A stretch of 64,000 bases of DNA, taken from Arthrobotrys musiformis. Taxonomy: Eukaryota; Ascomycota; Orbiliomycetes; Orbiliales; Orbiliaceae. The position numbers and the translations under genes were made by a program. The DNA lies in NCBI GenBank assembly GCA_036971715.1, contig JAVHJL010000012.1, forward strand, positions 744,001 to 808,000, read 5' to 3'. The notes under the pieces were generated by a model. That model did no database searches, had not been told where the DNA came from, and saw only the letters and a program-made list of their open reading frames with translations. Shown piece after piece: positions 1-10,150 of this stretch (its first letter is position 1; each line of letters begins with the position of its first letter).

Positions 1-488
1 AGACTGAAACGTCTTTTATCTCAGATTCTCTTTGTACCTGAGCCTTAGGCACCCAGCGAGCCGTCGGTGGTGTTGAGCTTTCGGAGGGTTTGTCGTTGTG
101 TATCGATCGGCCGGGATATCGGTCTCTTTGAGTACTAGTGCGGGGTCCAAAAAACCACCAACATCCCGATCCTAAACCGACTGTTCTCTACGGCGCCCAA
201 ATGATGGAACCCGAACATCCCCCGCGAGTTCCCAAGCCGAAGGTCAAAAGCAAGAAATCGATTAAGATAATTGATATAGAAAGAGCTTTTGGGGATATTT
301 ATTGGTTAGAACGTACTGGAGATTGGTCGCGGAAAATCCCCCTCCATAATATCCTAACGATCATTCAGGTATTGCCTTTTGACGTACTGTTGTAGCGCGG
401 CTAATTAGCACCACGCGTACCGAGGTGATTGTTTTGATGCCAGCCTTGGGGTTAAGGGGCGCTATTGATATACGTGTTTCTAACTCGA
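1..488 (+). repeat. Left arm of long inverted repeat
   Basis: Bases 1-488 match the reverse complement of 20488-20975 without indels (position x pairs with 20976-x). The mismatches I found are two transitions near the inner end, around 460-466. The arm starts at the first base of the window, so its outer end is unknown. It carries a small open frame (201-395) that is identical in the right arm. Confidence 0.95.
201..395 (+). CDS. Small hypothetical ORF inside the inverted-repeat arm (64 aa)
   Basis: The first ATG of this frame is at 201 and the stop is at 393-395, giving a 64-residue peptide. It has a basic, proline-rich start and a segment resembling a short globular domain (DIERAFGDIYWLERTGDWSR). 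The frame is open upstream to 138 without an ATG. The same peptide is encoded on the minus strand at 20581-20775 in the other arm. I do not recognise a family. It could be an exon or a remnant of an element protein, and expression is unproven. Confidence 0.3.
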   Translation: MMEPEHPPRVPKPKVKSKKSIKIIDIERAFGDIYWLERTGDWSRKIPLHNILTIIQVLPFDVLL

Positions 489-534
489 TGGAAAGGCCAA
501 ATGCGACCACTTGTTAGATATATTTGGGAACGAT

Positions 535-891
535 ATGATAGAAGGATTTAACTTCCGCAGGCAAGGAAAGGACCTCAAAGATGACATGTATCGACGTCTT
601 TTATCTTTGATTCGAGATGATGAAGCGGTCGATCCCTCATATATGTCGTTAGCTTTAGATATGCTAGAGGCCTCTACGGATCCGGAAAATAGTTCACGGT
701 GGTTGCTTGAATACTGCATGCGTCGAACCGAGGAGAACCGCATCTCTAGAGAAAGCAGACCCGAAAAGAAGGCGCCTAGTCGGATCAGCGAGTATAACCG
801 TGTTGACCAAGGACTAGACGAAGAATTTGGTAGTTCACCTGCTGCGTCGGCGAATCAAAGAAGAGGGCTCCGGATAGACGATCGTAAGTAG
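535..891 (+). CDS. Hypothetical charged protein (118 aa)
   Basis: This frame is open from the first ATG at 535 to the TAG at 889-891. It begins just inside the left inverted-repeat arm and is absent from the right arm. The N-terminal half looks helical and may be an exon (DDMYRRLLSLIRDDEAVDPS). The C-terminal half is rich in Arg, Glu and Ser. No signal peptide, membrane segment or known motif is visible. It could be a single-exon gene or one exon of a gene that also uses the 201-395 frame. No homologue is recognised. Confidence 0.3.
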   Translation: MIEGFNFRRQGKDLKDDMYRRLLSLIRDDEAVDPSYMSLALDMLEASTDPENSSRWLLEYCMRRTEENRISRESRPEKKAPSRISEYNRVDQGLDEEFGSSPAASANQRRGLRIDDRK

Positions 892-1440
892 TTTTCCTCC
901 CCTGGTAGAGTCATACAATGATATCATGACGCTGACAAAAGAGGGGGGGTAGTCTTGAATAATAATGCAGAGGGTTGAGCTGCAGCCGGGGGAGTCGCAT
1001 CACATCGATACAGCTAGCTCGGGAGGACGGTGAGGGGGGGGGCGGATATAGGTGAAGAAATATTTGGGGGTGGTGGGAGGTTAAAGGTGGAAAGAGGGCT
1101 GAAAGAGAGGCGGCGTCCAGTCACGACCAACGAACAAATTTGGATTTAAATACAAGGCTACCCGAGTACGGAACAAAAATACGACAAAGCATTCTAGGAA
1201 CAGAAACAAATAGGAAAATATCAAATCGAGTTTAGTTGCAGGGATATTCCATGCGCGTATAGCGAGATCGTATGGTATTCTGTTCCAAGAACAACGATGG
1301 CTCGATTGTTTGGGCAGATGGTATAAAGCGGCTCGGTCCAATCTATATGATCCATCAATACCGTTACTAGTCCATGTAAATTTCACCTCAGGGTATATTA
1401 ACATAACCCTCCTCTCCATCGGTGAGGCTTATCTTGTCAA

Positions 1441-1794
1441 TCAAACAAGCAAGACCCCGTCGTCAGTCTTTTCCCCCTCCCCCTCCTCCTTCTTCTCTTC
1501 GTCGGTATTTCCTCCTTCGTTTTTATCCTTATCTTCGTAGGCCTTCCCCGCTTCACTTTTATCCTTCTTTTTATCAGTTTCTCCCCCGTCACTGTTATCC
1601 TTCTTTTCATCGATCTTTCTCCCTTGATTTTTGTTCTTCTTTTCATCGACCTCCCCACCCCCTTCCTTCTTCCCATCATCGCCTCCGTTTTTTTTCTCTT
1701 CATGGGTCTTCTCGCCTCCCTTCTTCTCCTCCTCATCACTCTTCTCTTTCTTCCCCTTCCCTTCTCCTCCTTTCCCTAAAAGTTCCAGTGGGCC
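1441..1794 (-). repeat. Pyrimidine-rich tract that reads as Lys/Glu/Asp-rich 13-residue repeats on the minus strand
   Basis: About 350 bases are almost pure T/C on the plus strand. On the minus strand one frame is open to a TGA at 1441-1443 and reads as degenerate units of about 13 residues (roughly 39 nt), e.g. KIDEKKDNSDGG then ETDKKKDKSEAG. There is no in-frame ATG at its start. It may be a disordered terminal exon of the JmjC-like gene, which ends 32 bases beyond it, or just a minisatellite. Confidence 0.6.
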
Positions 1795-1825
1795 TTACCT
1801 CGCTGATAAATAGTTCGCTGATTGG

Positions 1826-3202
1826 TCAAATTATCGGTAATAAATATTGTTTCTGGGGGTTATTGCTTGAAGGTGAGGACCTAAATACGACGACCTCTTT
1901 GAGATCATCTATGAGCGATGCTAAAGGGAAATGTCGAACCGAGCCTAGGCAGTGCTGGACCCATGGTGTGCTATCGACGGATATACTTTTTTGCCATTTG
2001 CGGGACTTTAGAGTCGCACAGACCCCACCCTTGTCTACAACCTCCCCAGCTCTTTCAATTGTAGATTTTAATGCGGTAAATAATTTCCTCAATAGAGCCC
2101 GCATTTTATCGCATTGTGATTTCAGGAAAGTATACGAGAAGGTGGAATATTTGAGTCTACGACATACAGCCCCCAGCAGCTGCCGCAGGGATTTCAGTGC
2201 GTTTGTGAGTGACCGAAGGGAAGACCATGAAGTGGCACAGTCTTGGTCCAGCAGCCGGCAACAGCACTCCACCAACCTTTCGAAGTACCCAATAGTCTCC
2301 TCAAGGTCCCTCTGAGCTGAAGCTATATTTGAGAATCCTCCGGAATCCGTTGGTATGGCGCCCTCAAACTCTGCTTGCAGGTGAGCGATATTTTGTCGAA
2401 TATTGAATCCTTGCGCGAGAAAGGTATCGATACCAGAGAGAACACCGCCGTCCAATGTTTCGACAAAGTGCCACCATCCTGAAGGAACGATGACCAGATC
2501 GCCAGGTTTCTGCAAAACCATATAAAATGATCCTTTTGACCACATTGACAACACTTCCCTCATGGATTTCACATTAAAAGAATTTGCTGAATTGCGGATA
2601 ACAGTATTCTTGACGTCTGCTATTGGCGTTTTGTATAGTACCCATAGTTTCGTAGAGGTGCCGACAGCCAAAACGACTTCCATCAAATCAACATGTGGAT
2701 CCGCCTGGTAGCCAGTTGGGGTGACGTTCACAATACGATCTTTAAGATAGCCGACAACCGGAAATCCCACCGAGGAGATAATAGATTCTGTAAGGGAACC
2801 GTTAAGCTGAGGGGCGCTAACTCCGATGATGCCGGGAATTCGGTTTAGTGAGGCTGGTAGGCAAACTTCTTGAGAATGTAAGGCTGCCATAACGTCGGCA
2901 AAGGTGGCCTCTGGAGGCATGATGCGATATATTCTGTCTTGTTCAAGAGAAGAAGGGAAGTCGTCCATAGCTTGCATTGCTTGGCCATCTAGCGGAAGAT
3001 ATGATGGAATAATGGAGGGGTGATCCTTTGGAACAACCCCAGAGGATAATTCGCTTCTCCCAAAGCGAGGGAGAATCCGTATCCGGTTTCGCGGGACTAA
3101 AGCTGCCCAACTGGGAACTCCTTCGACCAACCCTTCCTTCTCGAGCTTCTTGAGGAGATCAAGGTAGTCCTGGAGCGTCTCGAACCGGCTATCGAGAGAC
3201 AT
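1826..3202 (-). CDS. JmjC/cupin-like domain protein (458 aa)
   Basis: One uninterrupted frame from ATG 3202 to a stop at 1826-1828 encodes 458 residues. The frame stays open upstream to 3310 but lacks an ATG there, so 3202 is chosen; an upstream exon is possible. A double-stranded beta-helix core is suggested by an H-x-D pair (His170, Asp172, in DPHVDLMEVV) and a distal His245 in the strand PGDLVIVPSGWWHFVETL, the usual Fe(II) triad layout of JmjC oxygenases. The last 170 residues are helical and rich in Cys and Leu, with no known domain. JmjC proteins are 2-oxoglutarate-dependent hydroxylases or demethylases. The substrate here cannot be told. It lies alone on the minus strand, inside the inverted-repeat block. 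Confidence 0.65.
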   Translation of the reverse strand: MSLDSRFETLQDYLDLLKKLEKEGLVEGVPSWAALVPRNRIRILPRFGRSELSSGVVPKDHPSIIPSYLPLDGQAMQAMDDFPSSLEQDRIYRIMPPEATFADVMAALHSQEVCLPASLNRIPGIIGVSAPQLNGSLTESIISSVGFPVVGYLKDRIVNVTPTGYQADPHVDLMEVVLAVGTSTKLWVLYKTPIADVKNTVIRNSANSFNVKSMREVLSMWSKGSFYMVLQKPGDLVIVPSGWWHFVETLDGGVLSGIDTFLAQGFNIRQNIAHLQAEFEGAIPTDSGGFSNIASAQRDLEETIGYFERLVECCCRLLDQDCATSWSSLRSLTNALKSLRQLLGAVCRRLKYSTFSYTFLKSQCDKMRALLRKLFTALKSTIERAGEVVDKGGVCATLKSRKWQKSISVDSTPWVQHCLGSVRHFPLASLIDDLKEVVVFRSSPSSNNPQKQYLLPII

Positions 3203-3310
3203 CCCGAAAACGCTGGCTGCAACGGCTGATGGAGCCCCTAGTAAACAAGTACCTTGTTTCTGCGGATAAACTGCAAATACTTGGGGCAGCGGCAGCCGTA
3301 TCCTCGCCAA

Positions 3311-4876
3311 TAGCGACCTTCAAGTGGACAGCAAGCCGTCTCTGCAGATGAACCGCAAGAACAAGTAAAAAGATCCAACGACCTCGTTTACAGGTTTTCG
3401 TTGTCTTGCCAAGAAAATACAGCTGGGAAAACATACGGGGGTGCTCACAGGAAGTAAAAAACTTGGCTTTTAAGAGTCGAGCTATACGTCGAACTTGTGA
3501 CCTGGTCGACTCAACGCTGTTTGTGGAGATGGGAGATGATGTCCATACCAAACGCCGAGGAAATCTACCGAGACCCAGCCCAGCGGGGTTGAGGCACAGC
3601 ATATCGTTCGTCTCGATTGGAACATGTCGAGACAACTGTCAACCCGTGCAACCTTGGCGCCGACCCACTTTCTGTGATGGGGCAGCATGTCCATGCTGTG
3701 AGATAGGCATACACACCACATCCACATCGGAAAGCCCAGGCAGGGGACCGGTGGCATGATCATCCTAAACCGCATCCTAACCAGGCTGAAATAGTTCCAA
3801 ATCGAGACATCCGCGATGATTGTTAACGCTGACGCTCGTATTTCGAATGCAATGCAATGCAGATCCTATATCACAGGTGCCATTATAGCCCTGCATCAAC
3901 CGTCTCCACTGTTGACATAGCTTAGACGTTCTTTGAGTATATCATGTGCTCAGACACCAAACCCGAAGCGACCCACGATACCGACTCGAGGAAGTTGGAA
4001 GAACACTGTGTGACCTTGGTTTGGAGCTAGCGCTATAGCTAGCATGCGATATGACGATCGATAAGAGGGGCGTTGAAGTCCGATATCCTAAGCGAATAGC
4101 CAATACAGAACGCCAAGCCAAGACTAGGCTGCGCAACCCTTCGAGTCACTTCTAGGGACACCAATGGAGGGCTAGAAAATGCAATTTATATGTATATCAC
4201 TATAAAACCACACGAATATTTTCTCATAGATTGAATTCCACTGGGTGAAATTCCAAGTCCACTATACAGCAGCCCCCTCCGCCAAAAATTCGAACTTTTC
4301 CCCACAGTTATGGATCGGTAGGGTCTTCAGATAGAGAGTCGAGCACTGGAAGCCTCAGGGCTTCTCGACTGTATAGATCATGAATTGCGTCTCTGTATGT
4401 CTGTAGCGCAACAAGGCCAATACCAACCGGAGTCCCGTATCTGGTCGCCCTATAGGCCTAGGCCTTCAATGTATTATTACTGGCTCTTAACATGGGGAAC
4501 AGTATCTCCAAAGCTGACTAAGGACTACAACGATATATGCGGAGATAACGCGGCCCTTGCTACGGCTGTCCGGTTGGTTTCCGAAAAAAGAGCTGCTGTT
4601 TATAGCTCTTAACCCTCCAAAAATAGATACTACCTAAATTTAGATGGTAAATCATGGTACTACTCGGCGGAGAAGGCCTCGATTAATAGAAATCCCCAGC
4701 TAATGATGGCACATAAGCATAATTCATGACACCGTGAATCGTAGCGAGCAAAATGGGATATATAACTAAACCTATCATGGCCTTTACCAGACCATCATGG
4801 CCTTCACTTTATAAAAGGCACTATTCACACCGTTAAGAATATAACCTTACCAATCTCCCTCAATATCTCAGCTATA
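3311..4876. other. Intergenic spacer without a supported gene
   Basis: ORFs here are short and overlap on both strands; none has a recognisable domain. The stretch contains one copy (4026-4039) of a 14-bp motif also found at 9203 and 30725. It also contains two ATCATGGCC motifs (about 4775-4800) just upstream of the TATA box of the next gene. Confidence 0.5.
4810..4817 (+). promoter_or_regulatory. TATA box of the 4877 gene
   Basis: TATAAAAG lies 60 bases before the ATG at 4877. A CCAGACC ATCATGGCC segment sits directly upstream. The same combination, CCAGACC followed by ATCATGGCC, recurs at 23857-23873. Confidence 0.5.
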
Positions 4877-5410
4877 ATGGAAACGAACAACTCCGAATGC
4901 CAGATTCACGCGAGCCAACTCGTCTTGCTTCAAGAAAAGAAAGAAAAGTTTGACGAAATTATTGAAACTATTACTGCTGGGGTAAAAGCGATCGAGACAA
5001 AAGATTTAGACTGCGAAATAAATGGGATCTTGGACGACTTGTCGGGGGGTGTCAGGAGGTTTATCCATTTCCTGGCTGCTGCTGCACCTTCCTTGATGTG
5101 CTGCTGTGAAACCGAGGACAAAACCCTAGCAAGAACTTATTTTAAACATCGGACCAGCTTGGCCCCCGCTATGAACGGCGCTTATGCCGCTCTCCTACGT
5201 CGTTTTCGAGAAAGATATAAAATTCTGGATCCATCTATACAAGACTCGGAAATCTCTAAAGGGTTAAAAATCAATCTCCATGATCTTGATGACGATTTAG
5301 AAGGCTCTCGACTTTGTGCAAATCGGTTTGAAGAACTGGTACATAACGCCACTGGAGCAAATCCTCCCAAGGATAACATATTATCATTGGATAATTCTCA
5401 GCAACGCTGA
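4877..5410 (+). CDS. Hypothetical helical protein (177 aa)
   Basis: An intact single-exon frame runs from ATG 4877, downstream of a good TATA box at 4810, to TGA 5408-5410. The protein starts with a hydrophilic helix rich in Glu and Lys (LLQEKKEKFDEIIETI). It has a short hydrophobic, Cys-containing patch (HFLAAAAPSLMCCC) at about residues 63-76, then helical charged sequence. There is no clear signal peptide. I do not recognise the family. The promoter, ATG context and codon continuity favour a real gene. Confidence 0.5.
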   Translation: METNNSECQIHASQLVLLQEKKEKFDEIIETITAGVKAIETKDLDCEINGILDDLSGGVRRFIHFLAAAAPSLMCCCETEDKTLARTYFKHRTSLAPAMNGAYAALLRRFRERYKILDPSIQDSEISKGLKINLHDLDDDLEGSRLCANRFEELVHNATGANPPKDNILSLDNSQQR

Positions 5411-5770
5411 TTAGCATTTCATCATGTACTACCTTTCCTTGTAAGCAAATAAATATTTACTTGTTATGTAGTATTCACTGCACTGGGCCTTTCGGAACAA
5501 TAGAGGCAAGGAATGAAAGAATATGTATGTATCATAGAAACTTGGTTGTCTTGTAAATCACTGGGATATCGGTGTGCTTCTCCAGCTGGCTGGATGCTTA
5601 CTGACACCCTTGGGGAGATCTCAAGACCTTGTTGCACAGCAGCCATGATGCATGACCCTTGCACAGTATACGTAGAAGTGGTCTCGTACCCAGCGTAGAA
5701 GTAGCTCATGTGCGAAGGGGCTGTACTGTACTGGTAGCCGAAGAGGCCATCGAACTATCGTCAATCATTC

Positions 5771-5792
5771 TTTTTTTTTTTTTTTTTTTTTT
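5771..5792. repeat. Poly(T) run, 22 nt
   Basis: There are twenty-two consecutive T residues. Read on the minus strand this is a poly(A) tract, as left by retroposed sequence, but no element boundary can be defined. Confidence 0.9.
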
Positions 5793-5973
5793 ATAGGGCA
5801 CCTGTTTACGACATAGAGACACAGGTCGTAATTGGGCTGCTCCTCCTCAGCCTTGCAGTGCAACATCGGATTGTGTTGTTCATGTGGAAAGATGCTGCGT
5901 TCTTGATCTTAAGCTTGTGGGTGGAAACATGGTTCGAATTCCCATCTGGCCTGGTCTCGTAAGTTTAAACTAG

Positions 5974-6009
5974 ATACAGCACAGGTCCTCAATCTGGCCT
6001 GTGCTGTAT
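5974..6009. repeat. Perfect 12-bp hairpin
   Basis: Arms 5974-5985 (ATACAGCACAGG) and 5998-6009 are exact reverse complements around a 12-nt loop. A GGTCTCGT motif lies just upstream at 5953. The locus at 25457-25490 has a related ACAGCACGGG segment. Confidence 0.85.
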
Positions 6010-6409
6010 GGCGGCCTGCGGTTTTGTCGATGCCGATCTTGGAGCTTTCCAGGAGAATCGTTAAACTGTTCTGCAGATCTGGGAACTAGCTTAACTGCCT
6101 GTACAAGGGTGGTAAAGCTATAAAGGTTGCGGCCGGACGAGGACGGCCTTGGAAAGGGTCTAAAATCGCATATGAACCACAGATGTGAACCTACCTGCCC
6201 TGGCCACTCCAACAAATATCACTTTATCAATAATTTCAGGTATTTTTTCCTGTAGGCTCCTTCCGTGCGGCGTCGCCAGAGTTTCTCATATACCCTGTAT
6301 ATCTCATTCTACTGCCGCCAATTCCAGCCCGGAGGCGCACTCGCTTGCTTCGTCGATTCACGGGTTCAATTTCGTTTGTCTAGCTATTTCCTAGACATCG
6401 TCGCAACAA

Positions 6410-6912
6410 TGTGCGAATGTAGATGTGCCATGGACGTTCTCTCGCAGATTGCGGAAACTCTGATCAAATTCGGTAGCCCCCAAGATTGGAATAATGCGGT
6501 TTCGGCTCTTTACTGCACCGAGCATCGGCCCGAGATCCCCGCCAATTTTATAGAGGGCGCCAACCCGGCAATAGAGGAAGCCGACGATAGCTCTGATTTA
6601 ATATTAGGAGACGCTGGCGACGATTTGCCACGAAAGTTTAATGATGACGAGATGGACGATTGGAGTGGCGCTGTTGGACTAGAGCTGCTCAAGTTCGTGG
6701 GAGGCGATACACTACCTAGGGGTGATGAAAGAGTTTCTAAAGATCAACTCGTGGCCGCGAGTTGCCCACTCCGAAATTCTGAGCTGTCGTCAGAACATAA
6801 AATTCTTGGGATGTCGCTTGATGAAGTGGGTTTCTGTCAGACTCCCTGGGACAAAATTTGTCACGATACTCTGGAATCCTTCGTCCTTGACACGAGGCCG
6901 CAGATTTGGTGA
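6410..6912 (+). CDS. Hypothetical acidic protein (167 aa)
   Basis: The ATG at 6410 has an A at -3 and opens a frame of 167 codons to TGA 6910-6912. The frame is also open upstream to 6265. The N-terminus is a Cys-rich helix (CECRCAMDVLSQIAETLIKF). The middle is strongly acidic (runs of D and E at about residues 56-85). The C-terminus contains a FCQTPWDKICHDTLESFVLD segment. No known domain, signal peptide or membrane span is seen. It may be one exon of a larger gene. Function unknown. Confidence 0.4.
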
Positions 6913-8335
6913 CCCGGTTTTCAACACCAGCTTCTACATCCAAACAGCTTTTTCATTGTCGCCCAGTTTTATAATCTTACACTACTACATATTTCTGGTT
7001 CTGCACTCCTATTTGATACGGTATCGGTAGCAGGTCAAAATGTGGAACTGGTTTCTAGGGTCAACTGTCTTTTTTCTCACAAAGCTTCAGTCCCTCCGTT
7101 GGGATAAGCTAGAGCCTATCCACGACTACGACTTTGTAAGCCGTCGCCTCCTACGAAGCTTCCCATATGTCCGCGTCGATATTCCCCATCTTTCATGGTG
7201 CTTACGAAATTACTTATAGGACCGCCTTGTTCAACCTCCGCATTCTCTCCAAAGTCTTCAATTATTGACGGAGGAGTGCAGTCCACGCTCATGGGGTTAC
7301 GCCAAAATACAACCCCAAGAATCAAGTCCATTTGGGCCTTGGAAATCCGAAGTTATTAAGAAAAGGCTTTCTTCGATTGTTAGAGAGAGTGCCCTCAAGA
7401 GCCTTCACATTCAAGTCAGATGTGGACCACGCTATCATTGTGGCATCAAGAATTGTAGAACCGCTGCCGGATATTTTCAGAATTCGGGTTTTCATAGTGT
7501 TAAAAGAATTAATTGGATTTGTGACTGGAGGTGGGAAAGACCCAGCCCAATCATGAGCTATACTGTCACCCATGACGAGTGGGATAAAGATGAAGTAGAG
7601 CACTTCATGTCTCACTACCCCCCTAGGATTCCACTTGTCTTCCATACCGGTAGTGAGCAGCAGACCCAACCAGTTTACAATTTCGCCCAATAGCCTTCGG
7701 GCCAACTGTCAAACTCTCTAGCGAAATGCACTCTCGAGAGTAAAATGTATACACTAGACTCCATATTACTAACCCTAATTCCTGACTATTTTGGCTTAAC
7801 TGTACGTTTTATAAATCTGCCTACAGTTCGTTTATTAGATGGATCCAACTTCTGGGTAATAATCATAAAATGGGGTCGGAGCAAAGTCGAATCTCGGTAC
7901 TCTAAGCCCTCGTTAACACGATACTTAGGCCGCATCCGCCCCACCCCTTCTACTCCCCCCCCATCCTTTCGTTCCGCCTCTTATTTGTTAATTGCAAGTG
8001 TCCCCATCTTCTTTTCTTCACTTGCGACAAGCCCTTCCCTTCTCATGAGGAGAGTCAGGTAGGCCGCAAATCAAAGGTAACTAAATCTTCCTCAACAGGT
8101 ACGGGCAGTGGAGTATGATCTCCGCGGTAGATGCGTCAGCGCCGCCGCTTGGTTCATTTTGGAGTCACAGTCTCGATTTTTGCCCTTGTTCCGTTTCGGG
8201 CGCGAAGAGCATGCCGTTTTCTGGGGGTTTAAACGATTAAATATGGCTTGTTTCGTGCGAGGCTTTGTACGAGTACTGCATCTAGCGCCGCTGCTATAAG
8301 ACGGGAAGGGATGGGATATCAGTCGCGCCATTGTC
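6913..8335. other. Unresolved region with competing short ORFs
   Basis: Between 7090 and 7700 three frames on both strands remain open for 70-140 codons. None has a convincing ATG, splice pattern or domain, so no gene is called. 7745-8335 shows nothing beyond a pyrimidine-rich patch near 7930-8045. Confidence 0.4.
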
Positions 8336-8339
8336 CTGG

Positions 8340-8821
8340 CTTGGAGCCTGTGAAACTATTGATTGTGGCTCCAAACAGCTCTTATTAGTCGGACTATTTG
8401 CCTGGATATCTTTATTCCCTGTCGAAGAATCCTGGTTGGTGCAGGTAGCAAGGCATTCTAAGTGGGGGCGCTCGGTTTTTGGTGTCTTCAATTTGCCGAG
8501 TACGAGGACATTCAGCCAATTGAGGTTAAGACGGGAAAGGGTTCGGTTTCAGCTATTGGAAAAGGTAAGGTAACTATAACGTTTCTGATTAATAGGAGAC
8601 CTAGATCTATGACAATTCAACCGGTTTACTACATACCTGAGATGACTGGACCAAGCTTGTTATCGGTATCAAAACTGCGTAGGAAAAAAATAATCACTTT
8701 TGACGGAGATGCTGCTTCAATTGTAAATCGTAACTCTGGGCTAGCAGTAGGATACCCAGCGCAAATACGCACACCCCTCCGTCTAACCACGGAAAACAAC
8801 AAGGATGGTAGAAAAATTTAA
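8340..8821 (+). pseudogene. Ty1/Copia-type Pol relic (end of protease / start of GAG-pre-integrase)
   Basis: The frame 8462-8821 contains the segment VYYIPEMTGPSLLSVSKL followed by a Gly-rich strand. This is the typical junction after the aspartic protease of Copia retrotransposons (the Y-V-P-x-L-x-x-N-L-L-S-V-x-x-L region). The frame has no ATG, the catalytic Asp region upstream is interrupted, and no integrase or reverse transcriptase follows. It is a short decayed fragment. The assignment rests on this single motif. Confidence 0.55.
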
Positions 8822-10150
8822 AATCCTACGTCCCCAAAACTACGTAGCACATCAAAATAAAGTTTTTACACAAAAGAAAAAGCCATTTGGCGAAAATTCG
8901 CTACCGCCTTCCTTTAATGGAGGCTTGGGATGTTTGAGCATTGGCACCGAAGTATGTAATTTTGCTTACGGCTACACCGGGGGGGGTTTAGCGCTTTAAT
9001 CTAGCGGGCTAATAACTTAGATAATGAGAGACACATGTATAATACCGGATTTTATTAAACGCGTGTCGAAGGGAGGGTCTAGATCGTGCTACAGGTTCCG
9101 ATTCCCGAGCTTGGCTATTATAGTCTGTGCTTTTTTCGAGGCTCTTCGATCGCGACGGAGGCTTGTTCGCTTGTTTGTTTCACATTGATCGGGGACTCGA
9201 GGGCTATAGCGCTAGCGGAAATCTCATGCGCATGACCGTACGTCCCAGCTGTCGTCACCATAGTATCAAACGTGACATATAGCCGGTCTATTCGTCGAGC
9301 GAGAAAAGTCTAGTAGCCATATCGCCAATTAATTATAGAAGAAAAAAAAAGAAAGAACAAAACAACGAAAGAGGTACCGATATGTACCTGGGTATATGAA
9401 TAAAATATCTTGCCAACTAGGAATTATACTGGTAACAAGCCAACGACTAGCGCATGTGCCTAGAAAGTTTAAAATTATATAAAGTATGTACGTGTAAGAC
9501 CTTTCGCATCCCTCTATAATTTCGCGCTTGATCGTGAGGCCGCAAGATAAAAGGAAAAAAAATAAAAATAAAAAATAAAAAAAAAGTAAGAAAAAGTAAG
9601 ACTTGCATGCTTCCCAAGTCCTGATTTGAGCAGCTATAGCTAATGAACAAGAAGCAACAAAAAAAAAAAAAAAAAAAAAAAGAACGAACACCCACAACCC
9701 CCCCTCCATATATGATGCCCCTGGTTATATCCTCCTCTCCCTCCTTTTTAAAAAAATTCTCAATCTCCATGCATATGCTGGGTACAAAAGTGATCATAGT
9801 GTTTTTGTGAACAAAAGAAAACTACCTTCTTCTAGCAAAATCATAGAAGAAGAAATGGTACCGGTCTAAGAAATAGTTTTTTGCAGCGGGGTATTCGGAA
9901 GGAAAGTATAAGGAAATAATCCAAAGAAGGAAAACAAGGAGATAAAGGTCAACCACACACCATCTTCATGCATTTACAGCTGAAAACAAAACAGCCCCAG
10001 GTAAAAAGAAAACAAAGATAATAAGGGGAAAGAAGGGGGAAAGGGAATATAAATATATAAAAAAACACAAGGCAAAGGTGCACACTGAGACGCCAAAGCC
10101 GTGGAAGAGAGTAGAGAATATCAAGTAAAGTAGAGGCATACGATAATTGG
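8822..10150. other. AT-rich, homopolymer-rich spacer
   Basis: No supported gene. It holds a 14-bp motif copy at 9203-9216, A-rich tracts at 9550-9600 and a poly(A) run of 23 nt at 9659-9681. The minus-strand ORFs here are runs of Phe and Leu read out of A-rich tracts. Confidence 0.6.

Noticed and set aside
3189..3635. 148-codon minus-strand ORF overlapping the JmjC-like gene start
   Set aside because: It overlaps the JmjC frame out of register and has no domain. At most it marks an upstream exon that could not be established.
5925..5945. B-box-like GGTTCGAATTCC
   Set aside because: It matches a Pol III B box, but no A box or tRNA fold was found upstream, so no tRNA or SINE is called.
7265..7705. 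Overlapping ORFs on both strands
   Set aside because: None has a good ATG, splice pattern or family signature, and the competing frames are equally open.
9329..9797. Minus-strand Phe/Leu-rich 'membrane protein' ORFs
   Set aside because: They are produced by A-rich homopolymer tracts; there is no coding-like composition outside them.
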